Source: a virus. Taken from it: a stretch of DNA of 22,904 bases. Shown one piece after another: positions 13,793 through 21,883 of the stretch (positions are counted from its first letter, which is position 1; each line of letters starts with the position of its first letter). Made by a program: the position numbers and the translations under genes. Location of the stretch: positions 1 to 22,904 of IMG/VR virus record IMGVR_UViG_3300027114_000023; one strand, given 5' to 3'. Under the pieces are notes generated by a model. It ran no database searches, was not told the origin of the DNA, and worked only from the letters and a program-made list of their open reading frames with translations.

Positions 13793-14437
13793 TTAGCAAG
13801 GTCCATTTGCAATGAAACTAGATATCTTACCACCGTTCTTGAACATCTGATTTAGGTTCTCAAACGATTTAAGAGCAACAGATACAGCATTCTTGTCACC
13901 AGCAATGGCTGCTGCAGAGCTCATGGTCTTGGTTAACTGTGATCCAAGGAAAGCTACCATGTTATCGTCACCAGCCAGGAGAGCTTCGTCAAGCTGCTGC
14001 ATCAGGATAGGCAGGTCTTGCATCTGCTTAGCAAAGATAGGATATACAATCTGTCTCTCTGCGTCAGTCAGCACGTCACCCTTGCGATACTGCTTGGCGA
14101 TGTCATCAGCCACTCGACTGTAAGCCTCATAGTCCTCTGCACCTACCTCAGACAATAGACGCTTAGCCTCTGCCACTGCTGCAGCTTCCTTATCTTCCAG
14201 CGACACACCGATACGAGTAACACTCTGCAGCCTCTGCTTGCCAACCTGAGCCAGCATCTTCAGAGCTTTGGATGATTCATCGTCTAGGTTTTGAGACAAG
14301 ACACCGAGCAACTTGAACTTCTTGTTCGGATCCATCTGACTGATACGAGCAAGCTGGTTCGCCGTGAATGGACGAACACTCTTAGGAGCAAACTTCTTAA
14401 ATAGTCCTATGTTACAGACTGGTTTCTTAGCAGCCAT
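13793..14437 (-). CDS. Internal virion-type protein, part of the split ejection module
   Basis: This 214-residue mostly helical protein has a basic start (AAKKPVCNIGLFKKFAPKS). The rest is helix-rich (LLGVLSQNLDDESSKALKML, EAKRLLSEVGAEDYEAYSRV), and the end region LGSQLTKTMSSAAAIAG then VALKSFENLNQM resembles segments that precede the NNYLSG-type region in large single-chain phage proteins. It overlaps the 510-residue gene by 11 bases and abuts the 689-residue gene with no gap, so the three may act as consecutive pieces of one assembly. AGGAG lies six bases before the ATG. Function is inferred from context. Confidence 0.7.
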   Translation of the reverse strand: MAAKKPVCNIGLFKKFAPKSVRPFTANQLARISQMDPNKKFKLLGVLSQNLDDESSKALKMLAQVGKQRLQSVTRIGVSLEDKEAAAVAEAKRLLSEVGAEDYEAYSRVADDIAKQYRKGDVLTDAERQIVYPIFAKQMQDLPILMQQLDEALLAGDDNMVAFLGSQLTKTMSSAAAIAGDKNAVSVALKSFENLNQMFKNGGKISSFIANGPC

Positions 14438-15959
14438 CTAACTCTCCTGCAAGGGCAGCGTCAATCAGAGTATCAGTATTCTTATGCTTATTAACCAGCA
14501 TGTCTTCCAGACTACGAGCTCTGAATGCTCTACCTTGTTGCTGTTTTGATGCTTGTAATAGTTTCGTATAATCTTTAATCGTGGCTAACATATCCAGGTC
14601 AGAGGCATTAGGATCTAATCTCTTATAGATATCAGCCACACCTTCGGCTTTAGCCTGAGCAATCTTGTCACCAGGGACCATATCGTCAGTCAAAGACTTA
14701 CCAAAATTATACACTATTTTAGTCTGTTCGTCAAGGTGTTTCTCGATAGGATTAACTACGCTATCAAGAGCCTTGGACATACGGAAGGGAATGACATCGA
14801 TTGGTTTCTTACCCTTAGAGGCTGCAAGCTGTGCCTGTTTACCCCTTGCGATTACTTCCTTACGTACCTCAGCACCCAGTTTAGAAATCTGAGAATCAGA
14901 CAGGTTTAGCGAAGTCTTCAGGAACTTTACATATTCATCATGAGACTTAGACTTGGTAGTAGGATTACCTACAATGTACAGAGCCTTGTCTACTTCAGTC
15001 TCAAACTCAAGCTTAGACGTGAAGAACGAAGGCTGTGCACCACGGAGATAGTTAGGAAGCTTGGGCAGGTTATTAACATCGAACTGGTTAACAGCAGCCT
15101 GCACTACATCCTGGCCCTGGGTGTCCAAAGTCTGAGCTACAGGGATCACTGGGTTTAGCTGGGCAGATACTTCCCTGGTAGCAATCCTACCATTCTGCTT
15201 ATTGACCCACTGCCTGCCAAGGAACTCATACTCCATGTTATCTGGACCAAGCTTGATGTCACCCACCTTAGGCATCTCAATCTTAGGACCAGCCTCAACC
15301 ACAGGCGCACCTGGAATATCCACTGTACCGCCACCAGGAAGGTCTACAACGGTCTGAGTAGGCTCCACCCTAGCAGAGGCTGAGGGCACTGTAGCAGCGG
15401 CATCAGCACCCCTTCCAAAGCGTTGTACAACCCCTCCGATGGCACCACCCAGGACAGTACCTAGGCCAGCTCCGATAGCTGCGGATTGTAGTCTACTATC
15501 CTCTTCAGTAAACTCAGGACGTACAGCACCAGAAACGGCACCGCCTAATCCACCTGCAGCAGCCATACCCTTCCAACCTTTGAAGAAGGCACTACCAGGA
15601 AGCAGAGTAGATGGGTTGACAAGACCACCAAGCAATCTACCAGACAAAGTAGACCAGTAGTTCTCAGTCTCTGACTGCCGTGCTAGGTTCTCTTCAAGGA
15701 TACGCTCGTTAGACAGCTCACCACCAAGGAGCTGTTTAGCACCGTCAACCTCAGATAGAATCTCAGCCTTAGCACCAGCAATGAAGGAGTCAAGTTTAGA
15801 CATACCCTGACGATTAAGATACCCAATGATTTCGTCATCAGTGTATCCTTCTTCCCTGGCACCAGCGACATCAAAGCCAGTCTTACCAGCTAAGTAGTCT
15901 GCTATCTCAGTCTTGGAGTAGCCTTCTTTCTGTGCTCCTACTACGTTAAAAGCAGCCAC
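14427..15959 (-). CDS. Internal virion-type protein with tandem N-terminal motif
   Basis: This 510-residue protein starts at GTG with AAGGG about nine bases upstream. Residues 4-23 and 29-48 are two copies of an F-x-V-x-G-A-x-x-E-G-Y-x-x-x-E-I-x-x-Y-L motif, a repeat I associate with large phage virion proteins. Then come a glycine-rich, possibly membrane-interacting segment at about 128-185 (GGLGGAVSGAV, IGAGLGTVLGGAIGGVVQRF), a Val/Pro-rich linker, and a helical C-terminal half rich in K and Q. Glycine-zipper stretches of this kind are found in ejection proteins that insert in the host envelope. It lies between other internal-protein genes, which supports a DNA-ejection role by inference. 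Confidence 0.75.
   Translation of the reverse strand: MAAFNVVGAQKEGYSKTEIADYLAGKTGFDVAGAREEGYTDDEIIGYLNRQGMSKLDSFIAGAKAEILSEVDGAKQLLGGELSNERILEENLARQSETENYWSTLSGRLLGGLVNPSTLLPGSAFFKGWKGMAAAGGLGGAVSGAVRPEFTEEDSRLQSAAIGAGLGTVLGGAIGGVVQRFGRGADAAATVPSASARVEPTQTVVDLPGGGTVDIPGAPVVEAGPKIEMPKVGDIKLGPDNMEYEFLGRQWVNKQNGRIATREVSAQLNPVIPVAQTLDTQGQDVVQAAVNQFDVNNLPKLPNYLRGAQPSFFTSKLEFETEVDKALYIVGNPTTKSKSHDEYVKFLKTSLNLSDSQISKLGAEVRKEVIARGKQAQLAASKGKKPIDVIPFRMSKALDSVVNPIEKHLDEQTKIVYNFGKSLTDDMVPGDKIAQAKAEGVADIYKRLDPNASDLDMLATIKDYTKLLQASKQQQGRAFRARSLEDMLVNKHKNTDTLIDAALAGELDGC
15816..15950 (-). repeat. Two tandem 20-residue motifs coded in the 510-residue virion gene
   Basis: Two coding units at 15891-15950 and 15816-15875 encode FNVVGAQKEGYSKTEIADYL and FDVAGAREEGYTDDEIIGYL. 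They lie 25 residues apart and share F, V, G-A, E-G-Y, E-I and Y-L. This is a protein-level repeat; the nucleotide copies have diverged, so it is old and under selection and not a recent duplication. Confidence 0.8.
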
Positions 15960-15961
15960 AG

Positions 15962-16969
15962 TTAAGCCCTTTCAAAGAAGCTTCTTAACTTATCCGAGTA
16001 GGTCTTTCGTTTACCAGCATTCTTCTCTTGAATCTCTTTTAGAAGGATGGCCTCATACTCAGCAGCATCTACGTCACTACGTACAACCCATCCACTCTCG
16101 CCATCTTCAATTTCTTCATCGGTAGGAAGATTGGACTTTGCCTTAGACTTAGCAGCTGCCTTAGCCTTAGGAGCAGGAGGTTCAACCACGGGCTTAGGTT
16201 CCATTGCTGCACGCTCTGCTTTTCGAAGAGCCTTCTTATTAGCTTCTGATGCAGCCTCGCCTTGAGCAAAGCTAGCGGCAGACGTAGCAGGCGCAATGAC
16301 AGAATCAGAAGCAGCAGGTGCGTTAGCTGGAGGAGTAGGGGCAGCATTAGGATCAAAGCCACTGATAGGTTTCTTCTCACCTTTAGGAGCAGCTTTCTTA
16401 TCGCCATCAGCGGGCTGGTCTTTCTTAGCCCCAGCGGCTAGCAAAGCTGCTAACGAATCTGGTTTAGTAATGACCTCAACCTCACCAGAAGCAACTGGAG
16501 TATCATCCATCTTGTACAGTCTACCAGCCTTCTCGTACAAAGCACCACCACCCTTGAGCTGATAGGTAGAGCTAACTTTCTTACCACCTTCCAGAGTAGC
16601 AGTCATCTTAGAAGCTTCAGCAGCAGCCAATGCAGCAGGCTGAGCATAACCAGCAGCAGCTAGCTGACGAGCAATGCTAGCGTAAGCGTTAGCAGAAGCA
16701 GTGGGATCAGTAGGATCAATACCCTGCAGCCCCTGAGAGATAATGCTGTTGACTTCAGATACCCTACGCAAAGCAGGATCTGATACCTCAAAGAAGCCAC
16801 GTCCCTGGAACAGGTTAGCAATACCACGACCAAGCATAGCACCTGACGTAGCAGCTAATCCTAGCTGAGGGTTCTGGAAGTTCTGATACTTCTGAATCTC
16901 TTGCTGAGCTAACTGACGCTGCAAGTATTCAGGATCATTACCTAATATCTGTTGTGCGCTAAGTCCCAT
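15962..16969 (-). CDS. Internal virion-type protein with Ala/Pro/Lys-rich linker
   Basis: This is a 335-residue protein. The N-terminal part (SAQQILGNDPEYLQRQLAQQ, LAATSGAMLGRGIANLFQGR, AYASIARQLAAAGYAQPAAL) is alanine-rich and helical, as in podovirus internal proteins. A small beta segment follows at about 130-165 (STYQLKGGGALYEKAGRLYK). Residues 180-280 are a low-complexity A, P and K linker, and the end is a charged helical tail. The start has AAGGA six bases upstream, in the sequence that also holds the previous stop. Neighbouring genes of the same type support a core or ejection role; no enzymatic motif is visible. Confidence 0.7.
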   Translation of the reverse strand: MGLSAQQILGNDPEYLQRQLAQQEIQKYQNFQNPQLGLAATSGAMLGRGIANLFQGRGFFEVSDPALRRVSEVNSIISQGLQGIDPTDPTASANAYASIARQLAAAGYAQPAALAAAEASKMTATLEGGKKVSSTYQLKGGGALYEKAGRLYKMDDTPVASGEVEVITKPDSLAALLAAGAKKDQPADGDKKAAPKGEKKPISGFDPNAAPTPPANAPAASDSVIAPATSAASFAQGEAASEANKKALRKAERAAMEPKPVVEPPAPKAKAAAKSKAKSNLPTDEEIEDGESGWVVRSDVDAAEYEAILLKEIQEKNAGKRKTYSDKLRSFFERA

Positions 16970-16978
16970 ATCTAATCC

Positions 16979-18019
16979 TTAGAATAAACCGTAGTCAGAG
17001 AAATTCATACCAGAAGGTACTGATACTCTTCCTTGGAATGGGTTAATATAAGTTCTCATATCAGTAGCAAAAGGAGTTCTAGCAGCAGCTCCGCCACCAC
17101 CACCAAAGCCACCAGCAGCAGCAGACAAGGCAGCTTGCAAGAATGCAGAATTAGCAGCGTTAGCTTGCTGGACACCCTGGTAACGGGTATTAGCAGCCTG
17201 AGACATACCAGCACCAAGCAACTGACCACCAGCAGCAGAGCCTTGAGTAGCTAGACCACCAAGCTGCAGACCAAGATTGTAAGGATCTTGACCAAGCTGC
17301 TCGATACTCTGAACAGTACCAAGGGTAGACTGTAGAGGAGCAAGTGCCTGAGTAGGGATCGCATACTGTTGACCAAGGAGACTAGAACCAGTACCATACA
17401 AACTAGTTCCGAAGCCAATCTGCTGCTGTGCAGCCTGCTCAGCCTGGGCAGCTAGCTGTAGATCCTGAGTCCTACGAGCCTCTGCTAGTGCACGAAGCTC
17501 AGGCTGACCGATGTCACCAACATTAAGACCAGCCCTGCCACGTCCGAATACAGAGCTTGCAAGACGCTGCTCTTCACGTGCGCGGGTAGGCTCCAGGAGT
17601 GCCTGTTGCTGGGCCATATAACGCTGTCTGACAGCCTCTGGAGTCTCTCCCAGGTATTGGGTACCAAGGTTAAAAGCCTGCTGAGCAGCAGCCCCTACAG
17701 GCGCAGCAGCCATCTGAGCCTGCTCTGCAGTGGTAACAGCACCACCAGTCAAGCCCATTAGCCTGTCCTGCAGAGCCTTGAGCTCAGGAGCTACGGTGTA
17801 GCCTCCAGCAGTTACTCGTGGAAGACCAGTGACTGGATCAGTCTCAGTGGTGAACTGTGACGTGCCGAACCTAGAGGTCATCCCAACAGGACGGAAGGCA
17901 GACGCATAAGCAGCTAGACGAGCAGCTTCAGCCTGCTGAGCAGCAGCCCTATCTGCAGCAGCTCTAGTCTGGTCTGCACCAGTAAAGACATCTAGTACGT
18001 TACCAACGATCTTACCCAT
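16979..18019 (-). CDS. Ala/Gln-rich internal virion / DNA-ejection protein
   Basis: This 346-residue protein is rich in Ala, Gln and Gly. It starts GKIVGNVLDVFTGADQTRAA and continues with long Ala/Gln helices (RAAAQQAEAARLAAYASAF; LAEARRTQDLQLAAQAEQAA) and Gly/Ala stretches near the end (QAALSAAAGGFGGGGGAAAR). This composition and position match small internal proteins such as T7 gp14 and P22 ejection proteins, which form the channel through the envelope. The start overlaps the 94-residue gene's stop as TAATG, with AAGGAG seven bases upstream. Homology is by composition and context, so the exact family is uncertain. Confidence 0.75.
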   Translation of the reverse strand: MGKIVGNVLDVFTGADQTRAAADRAAAQQAEAARLAAYASAFRPVGMTSRFGTSQFTTETDPVTGLPRVTAGGYTVAPELKALQDRLMGLTGGAVTTAEQAQMAAAPVGAAAQQAFNLGTQYLGETPEAVRQRYMAQQQALLEPTRAREEQRLASSVFGRGRAGLNVGDIGQPELRALAEARRTQDLQLAAQAEQAAQQQIGFGTSLYGTGSSLLGQQYAIPTQALAPLQSTLGTVQSIEQLGQDPYNLGLQLGGLATQGSAAGGQLLGAGMSQAANTRYQGVQQANAANSAFLQAALSAAAGGFGGGGGAAARTPFATDMRTYINPFQGRVSVPSGMNFSDYGLF

Positions 18020-18303
18020 TATAGACTCCTTGAGTATACTTTGTATACATTTCCATCATTTCCTTTGACAAACTGCAAGAATGTAAAACCTATTGTCTCA
18101 CCAAACTTACCTAACTTCTCATTATCTACTAGTCCGTAGATAGGTACATTAAGTAAGTCTTGCAGTCTATCTAGGTTTCGTACATAGTCCTTCTTTACTT
18201 CGGAGGTCCACTTCCAAACATCAGTGTGTAACCAGAACAAATCGTTTGCGTACTCTAGATACATTATGTACTCAGCACGCTGTACTACTGGCAGCTTACC
18301 CAT
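18019..18303 (-). CDS. 94-residue protein between tail fibre and ejection genes, unknown function
   Basis: This small basic and aromatic protein (VQRAEYIMYLEYANDLFWLH, KKDYVRNLDRLQDLLNVPIY, FGETIGFTFLQFVKGNDGNV) belongs to no family I recognise. It is fused tightly to both neighbours: its ATG overlaps the fibre gene's stop and its TAA overlaps the next ATG. Location in the virion operon suggests a structural or assembly role. Near its end the DNA has GTATAC twice with a 3-base gap, which is coding sequence and not an obvious signal. Confidence 0.7.
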   Translation of the reverse strand: MGKLPVVQRAEYIMYLEYANDLFWLHTDVWKWTSEVKKDYVRNLDRLQDLLNVPIYGLVDNEKLGKFGETIGFTFLQFVKGNDGNVYKVYSRSL

Positions 18304-19031
18304 TAAGCTTTCATAATGTACGCAAGAGCGTAGTATGGAGGCAGGTTAGCGTTGGTACCAGAGGAACCAGTAGACCCAGTAGTCCCGCTTACTGATACAC
18401 TGTGAGTGTGTGACGCATCAAAGTTAATACTGCCCACGTTAGAAGTATCAGTAGAAGCAGGAGAGGCGTTGTCAGTATAGTTACCACCCTTAGAGAAGAC
18501 ACCAGTGGCAACACCACCGTTGTACCAAGTCTCAGAAATCTTCTGCAACGAACCAGTAAGTGAAGCACTGTCTGTAGTAGCTGATGCACTGAATGTGTGC
18601 GTGTGTGCTACAGCAATTGCGTTTGCACTACCACCAGTAGCGGCTACAGCATAAGCAGAACCAGCACCTACAACAAACTTATCACGAAGGTCTGGAGTTC
18701 CATTAGAACCATTACACAGGTACCAGCCACTAGGGATAGAAGCAATGCTACCAGACCACATGATAATACCACCACTAGGGAATGCAGCAGTGGCAGCAGC
18801 AGTAGCAAAGGCAGTGGTAGCAAGCTGAGTCGTGTTAGTACCAGCAGCTGCAGTGGGTGCCGAAGGAGTACCAGTAAAGGTTGGGCTATTGATATCTGCT
18901 TTAGATGAGATAGCAGAAGCTACAGCAGTAAGCTCCGTATCAATCTCAGTACCTTTAACTAGCTTATTACTATCACCACTAGGAAGAGAATCCTTAGCGG
19001 TAAAGTTAGTGGCTTTCGTATAGTTACTCAT
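18303..19031 (-). CDS. Tail fibre / collar-domain receptor-binding protein
   Basis: This 242-residue tail protein probably contacts the host. Residues 1-45 (NYTKATNFTAKDSLPSGDSN and on) resemble the virion-anchoring start of short podovirus fibres. Residues 49-76 hold the common fibre segment SPTFTGTPSAP then GTNTTQLATTAF. Residues 85-123 are the phage tail collar domain, PSGGIIMWSGS then PSGWYLCNG and PDLRDKFVVGAG. HTH triplets at 143-145 and 208-210 could bind metal ions, as in T4-type fibre tips. The end is Gly/Ser/Thr-rich, finishing LPPYYALAYIMKA. AAGGA lies six bases before the ATG. Confidence 0.85.
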   Translation of the reverse strand: MSNYTKATNFTAKDSLPSGDSNKLVKGTEIDTELTAVASAISSKADINSPTFTGTPSAPTAAAGTNTTQLATTAFATAAATAAFPSGGIIMWSGSIASIPSGWYLCNGSNGTPDLRDKFVVGAGSAYAVAATGGSANAIAVAHTHTFSASATTDSASLTGSLQKISETWYNGGVATGVFSKGGNYTDNASPASTDTSNVGSINFDASHTHSVSVSGTTGSTGSSGTNANLPPYYALAYIMKA

Positions 19032-19040
19032 ATCTTATCC

Positions 19041-20660
19041 TTAGATAATAGTCTTACCTAGTTTAACACCTACGTCAATCTTCTGAATTGACAAAGGATT
19101 ACCATTAATATCTGACTCAATGCCAATCTGCATCACAGCACCTGACCCACCTAAGTTAGCAGTGAAACGATCAAGGACAATACCACCAGAGTATTCAGCA
19201 ATGTTATACTCAGCAATACCGTATTCATATGCAGTTGCTGACTCTAGATTGGTAGTCACAGATTGATAGTTGTCGGTATAGTCAAAGCCATACTTAATAG
19301 CAATAGCCTGATTAGAACCACCAATAACAACAAAGCCAGCCTTCTTCAATACCTTAATGCTAGTTGGTTGATCAAAGTCAAAGTAGTTAGTAAAGTAACG
19401 CAGGCGATAGCTAGTACCATTATCATCATGACCAAAGTACTTACCAACATAACCAGCTTTACCAATCAAGAGCTCTTTAGCTACAGTGGTAGTAAAGGCG
19501 TGAGGCTCGATACCAGTCCAGATAGTAGCTCTGGCTGAGCCATCCTGCAGAGGAGCCCTGAGGTCAAAGCAGTAGACAAACTTAGTAGCAGGCAAGGCAA
19601 GCAGGTAGAATGCATCACGATCGTAATACACTGCACGAATCTTGGTGGTGGTCTCTGATGCTACGTTAGCTACCAACTCATCTCGTACGTTCTTAGACAG
19701 GTCACGGAAGGGTAGAGACTTCTCTTGCACCACGCGCTGCAGGCTACGTACGCCAGAGTCAGACAAGAAGATGATATCCGTACCAGTGTTAACGATAGAG
19801 TCCCTAGCTACGCAGCCCACGTTAGGTATGAAGTCAGCTAGCGTGAGCTCAGTGACATCAATCGGGTTAGCGTAGATAGCAATGTTATTACGTCCGAAGA
19901 TGATCAGGAAGCCGTTGTGAGCAGCCATGCCAATGATCTGGTCTGTGTTAGGAAACACTGCATTCAAGGACAAAGAACCTGAGTCACCGCCATCAAACTC
20001 AGAGCCATTAAGAAGCTGGCTGAAGTATACCGTCTGCTTGTCACCTACAATGTCTGCCATCCAGATACGACCATAAGCAGCTAGTACACAATTAGGTTTG
20101 AAGTCAGTAGTAGCATACCCAGGAGGTAAAGAGCCTACATCACCGAGACGCTGAAAACCATAAGTGCCGCTATCATGGTCATGAGGACCGCCACCGCTAA
20201 CAGGTAGCTCATGGTAGACCAGTGTTTCATGGCCTGCTTGAACCAAGTAAGCATGAGGAACAGCATCAACACCGTCACCAAACGGCAGAGAAGCTGCCTG
20301 CCAGTCGTTACCAGAGATTGTATAAGAGACATCACCAGAGTTCGTAGTGTTACGTACAGTCTTAGTTACTAGTGTAGTAGTACCGACAAATAGCTTATTG
20401 TTGCCTCCAGAGATAAGCTTATTACCGTCAGTAGGATCAGCCATCTCAAACAGAAACTCGATGTTATTACTTCCAAGATCCGTGTTAGTAGCATTGACAG
20501 CATCCCATCCCCTACGTGAACCAATACGACCGTACCTATCAATCACACAATTCTGAGCAGTTAGAGCAAAGCCAGAGGACAACTGAATACTAGACTCCTG
20601 AGTATTTAAACCCAAGAAGCCAGGAGCAGCAATCGTAGCAGTAGCTAGAGGTTTAGCCAT
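19041..20660 (-). CDS. Tail nozzle / tail tubular protein B-like
   Basis: This 539-residue beta-rich protein starts KPLATATIAAPGFLGLNTQE and IDRYGRIGSRRGWDAVN, a pattern typical of the tail nozzle (T7 gp12-like / P22 gp10-like) of marine podoviruses. It is full of propeller-like short strands (KLFVGTTTLVT, FLIIFGRNNIAIYA, DIIFLSDSGVRSL). It would form the lower tail tube to which fibres attach. It lies directly after the adaptor gene, the usual order in podoviruses, with the two genes overlapping at TAATG. There is no strong ribosome site, so translational coupling is likely. Confidence 0.8.
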   Translation of the reverse strand: MAKPLATATIAAPGFLGLNTQESSIQLSSGFALTAQNCVIDRYGRIGSRRGWDAVNATNTDLGSNNIEFLFEMADPTDGNKLISGGNNKLFVGTTTLVTKTVRNTTNSGDVSYTISGNDWQAASLPFGDGVDAVPHAYLVQAGHETLVYHELPVSGGGPHDHDSGTYGFQRLGDVGSLPPGYATTDFKPNCVLAAYGRIWMADIVGDKQTVYFSQLLNGSEFDGGDSGSLSLNAVFPNTDQIIGMAAHNGFLIIFGRNNIAIYANPIDVTELTLADFIPNVGCVARDSIVNTGTDIIFLSDSGVRSLQRVVQEKSLPFRDLSKNVRDELVANVASETTTKIRAVYYDRDAFYLLALPATKFVYCFDLRAPLQDGSARATIWTGIEPHAFTTTVAKELLIGKAGYVGKYFGHDDNGTSYRLRYFTNYFDFDQPTSIKVLKKAGFVVIGGSNQAIAIKYGFDYTDNYQSVTTNLESATAYEYGIAEYNIAEYSGGIVLDRFTANLGGSGAVMQIGIESDINGNPLSIQKIDVGVKLGKTII

Positions 20661-21307
20661 TAGTATGGAGTCCAGAGATTCTCGTCAGGATAACGACTAT
20701 TCTCAATAGCGATATGGTCTGCCAATGAGGTCTGGTACAACTGGTAAGCTTCAGCACTGGTCATGCCAGAATCTTCACCGCGCTCAACCAAAGCTTTGGC
20801 ATAAGCCAGGAATATCACTGGCTCTGAAGGTACAGTAATCTTGTCACTGTTAGCAGACAGAGCAGCCTGAGGCTTGATGATGTTAAAGTTAACATTGTAG
20901 ATAGCATCTGGAATAGGATACAGGTCAACCTGAGTATCACCGTTAGCGTCTACACCGTTAAAATTATAGTAAGTAGGGAAGTCTTTCTGAGGAGTCTGGT
21001 TTAAGAACCACTCATCCATAGCCCTGGTAGGAGCATACTCTAGAAAGTTATCCTTCTCTAGGCATAAAACATCCAAGACACGAAACCGTTGACCAGATCC
21101 AGTCATGACATAGTTAAACAAGTCAGGAGCAGTGGTAACAGTTAGGGTCTCTGACAGAGCGTTCCAGTTGTATGCATCCTCTACCTGACGCTTGGCATCG
21201 TTAACAAACTTACTAATAAGCTTGGAGTAAGGAGTGTCAGTAACAGCAGTGACCTCGTTCTCGCGCAAGCGCACCAAGACTTCATTGACTAGATCTAAAT
21301 AGTTCAT
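20660..21307 (-). CDS. Tail adaptor / head-tail connector (T7 gp11-like)
   Basis: This protein has 215 residues from the ATG at 21307, which overlaps the preceding stop as TAATG and sits eight bases after AGGTG. An ATG six bases upstream is too close to the ribosome site. The beginning NYLDLVNEVLVRLRENEV and ISKFVNDAKRQVEDAYNWNA, the later VDLYPIPD, and the helical end (FLAYAKALVERGEDSG) match the tail-adaptor family that docks on the portal. It sits next to the nozzle gene, as in T7 (gp11-gp12) and relatives. No catalytic features are expected. Confidence 0.8.
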   Translation of the reverse strand: MNYLDLVNEVLVRLRENEVTAVTDTPYSKLISKFVNDAKRQVEDAYNWNALSETLTVTTAPDLFNYVMTGSGQRFRVLDVLCLEKDNFLEYAPTRAMDEWFLNQTPQKDFPTYYNFNGVDANGDTQVDLYPIPDAIYNVNFNIIKPQAALSANSDKITVPSEPVIFLAYAKALVERGEDSGMTSAEAYQLYQTSLADHIAIENSRYPDENLWTPY

Positions 21308-21567
21308 TACCATTTCACCTTATCAGCCCAGTAAGCTGCAGACATCTTACCTTTAGCAATGTTAGCAGCATGACGAGCCTTAAAAGACTTCTGTCGTTTA
21401 GTAGGATCTTTGTCCCCAGTTACACCTTGTTGCCCAAAGCGAATAGTCTTGACCTCGTCACCAGACTTAGCCACTACAACATGTGACTTAGTTGGATGGT
21501 TAGGAGTACGCTTAGGCTTGTTATAACCAGATACGCCAGCACGCTCAAGTCTAGAATCCTTTTTCAT
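21307..21567 (-). CDS. 86-residue basic phage protein (TIRFGQQGV / KMSAAYWA type)
   Basis: This highly basic protein starts KKDSRLERAGVSGYNKPKRT. It has a middle strand VKTIRFGQQGVTG and ends FKARHAANIAKGKMSAAYWA. I recall a widespread phage family with these two signature blocks and no known function (possibly the one called DUF6321, from memory). Its start overlaps the upstream 59-residue gene (ATGA). It lies between tiny basic proteins and the tail adaptor gene, in the head-to-tail part of the virion operon, and could be a minor virion or packaging protein; that is inference. Confidence 0.75.
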   Translation of the reverse strand: MKKDSRLERAGVSGYNKPKRTPNHPTKSHVVVAKSGDEVKTIRFGQQGVTGDKDPTKRQKSFKARHAANIAKGKMSAAYWADKVKW

Positions 21568-21743
21568 ATTGCATTTACCTTAACTGGTAGACACACACCG
21601 TCAACAGCACTGTCACCTAAAGCCTTCAAGACATCTTTTACTTTAGCTTCACACTTCTCTTGGCTGTAATAGTTCTCGTCAGCTTTCCAGAATGCACAGT
21701 CACCGCCAACGCAGAAGAAAGCTACCGCGATCCACATAGTCAT
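21564..21743 (-). CDS. 59-residue cysteine-containing protein with hydrophobic N-terminus
   Basis: The gene runs from ATG 21743 to TGA 21564, overlapping the upstream gene by 4 bases (ATGA) and the downstream one in the same way. The protein begins with a short hydrophobic stretch ([20 protein letters not shown]) and has four cysteines at about 11, 16, 31 and 51. That suggests either a signal-type start with two disulphides or a metal site. The rest is a charged helix (EKCEAKVKDVLKALGD). Tight overlap on both sides makes it convincing despite its size. Function is unknown. Confidence 0.7.
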   Translation of the reverse strand: MTMWIAVAFFCVGGDCAFWKADENYYSQEKCEAKVKDVLKALGDSAVDGVCLPVKVNAI

Positions 21744-21883
21744 TTCTTAGCAGTCTTCTTAGCTTGTTTGAAAGCCTTAGCAGTCGGAGCACCCTTGCTA
21801 CCAACCTTCCTCATCTTCTCACCAGAGCCTTCAGCAATACGCTTACGCTTGGCATGGATGTTAGCGTAGAGACCTTGCTTCAT
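21740..21883 (-). CDS. 47-residue lysine-rich phage protein ([16 protein letters not shown] type)
   Basis: This is a tiny, very basic protein (12 Lys and 3 Arg in 47 residues), [20 protein letters not shown] then a [20 protein letters not shown] tail. I recognise the [13 protein letters not shown] and [11 protein letters not shown] pattern from many marine phage genomes, where it is unassigned. Start and stop both overlap neighbours as ATGA. It may bind DNA or a virion component; its charge suggests this, but there is no direct evidence. Confidence 0.75.
   Translation of the reverse strand: MKQGLYANIHAKRKRIAEGSGEKMRKVGSKGAPTAKAFKQAKKTAKK

Noticed and set aside
16047-16562. Plus-strand Ala/Ser-rich frames opposite the 335-residue gene
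   Set aside because: They result from the repetitive Ala/Pro/Lys codons on the other strand; no start signals.
18030-18050. GTATAC-TTT-GTATAC inverted/direct repeat
   Set aside because: It lies in coding sequence of the 94-residue gene (Val-Tyr-Lys-Val-Tyr) and has no terminator U-run or promoter context.
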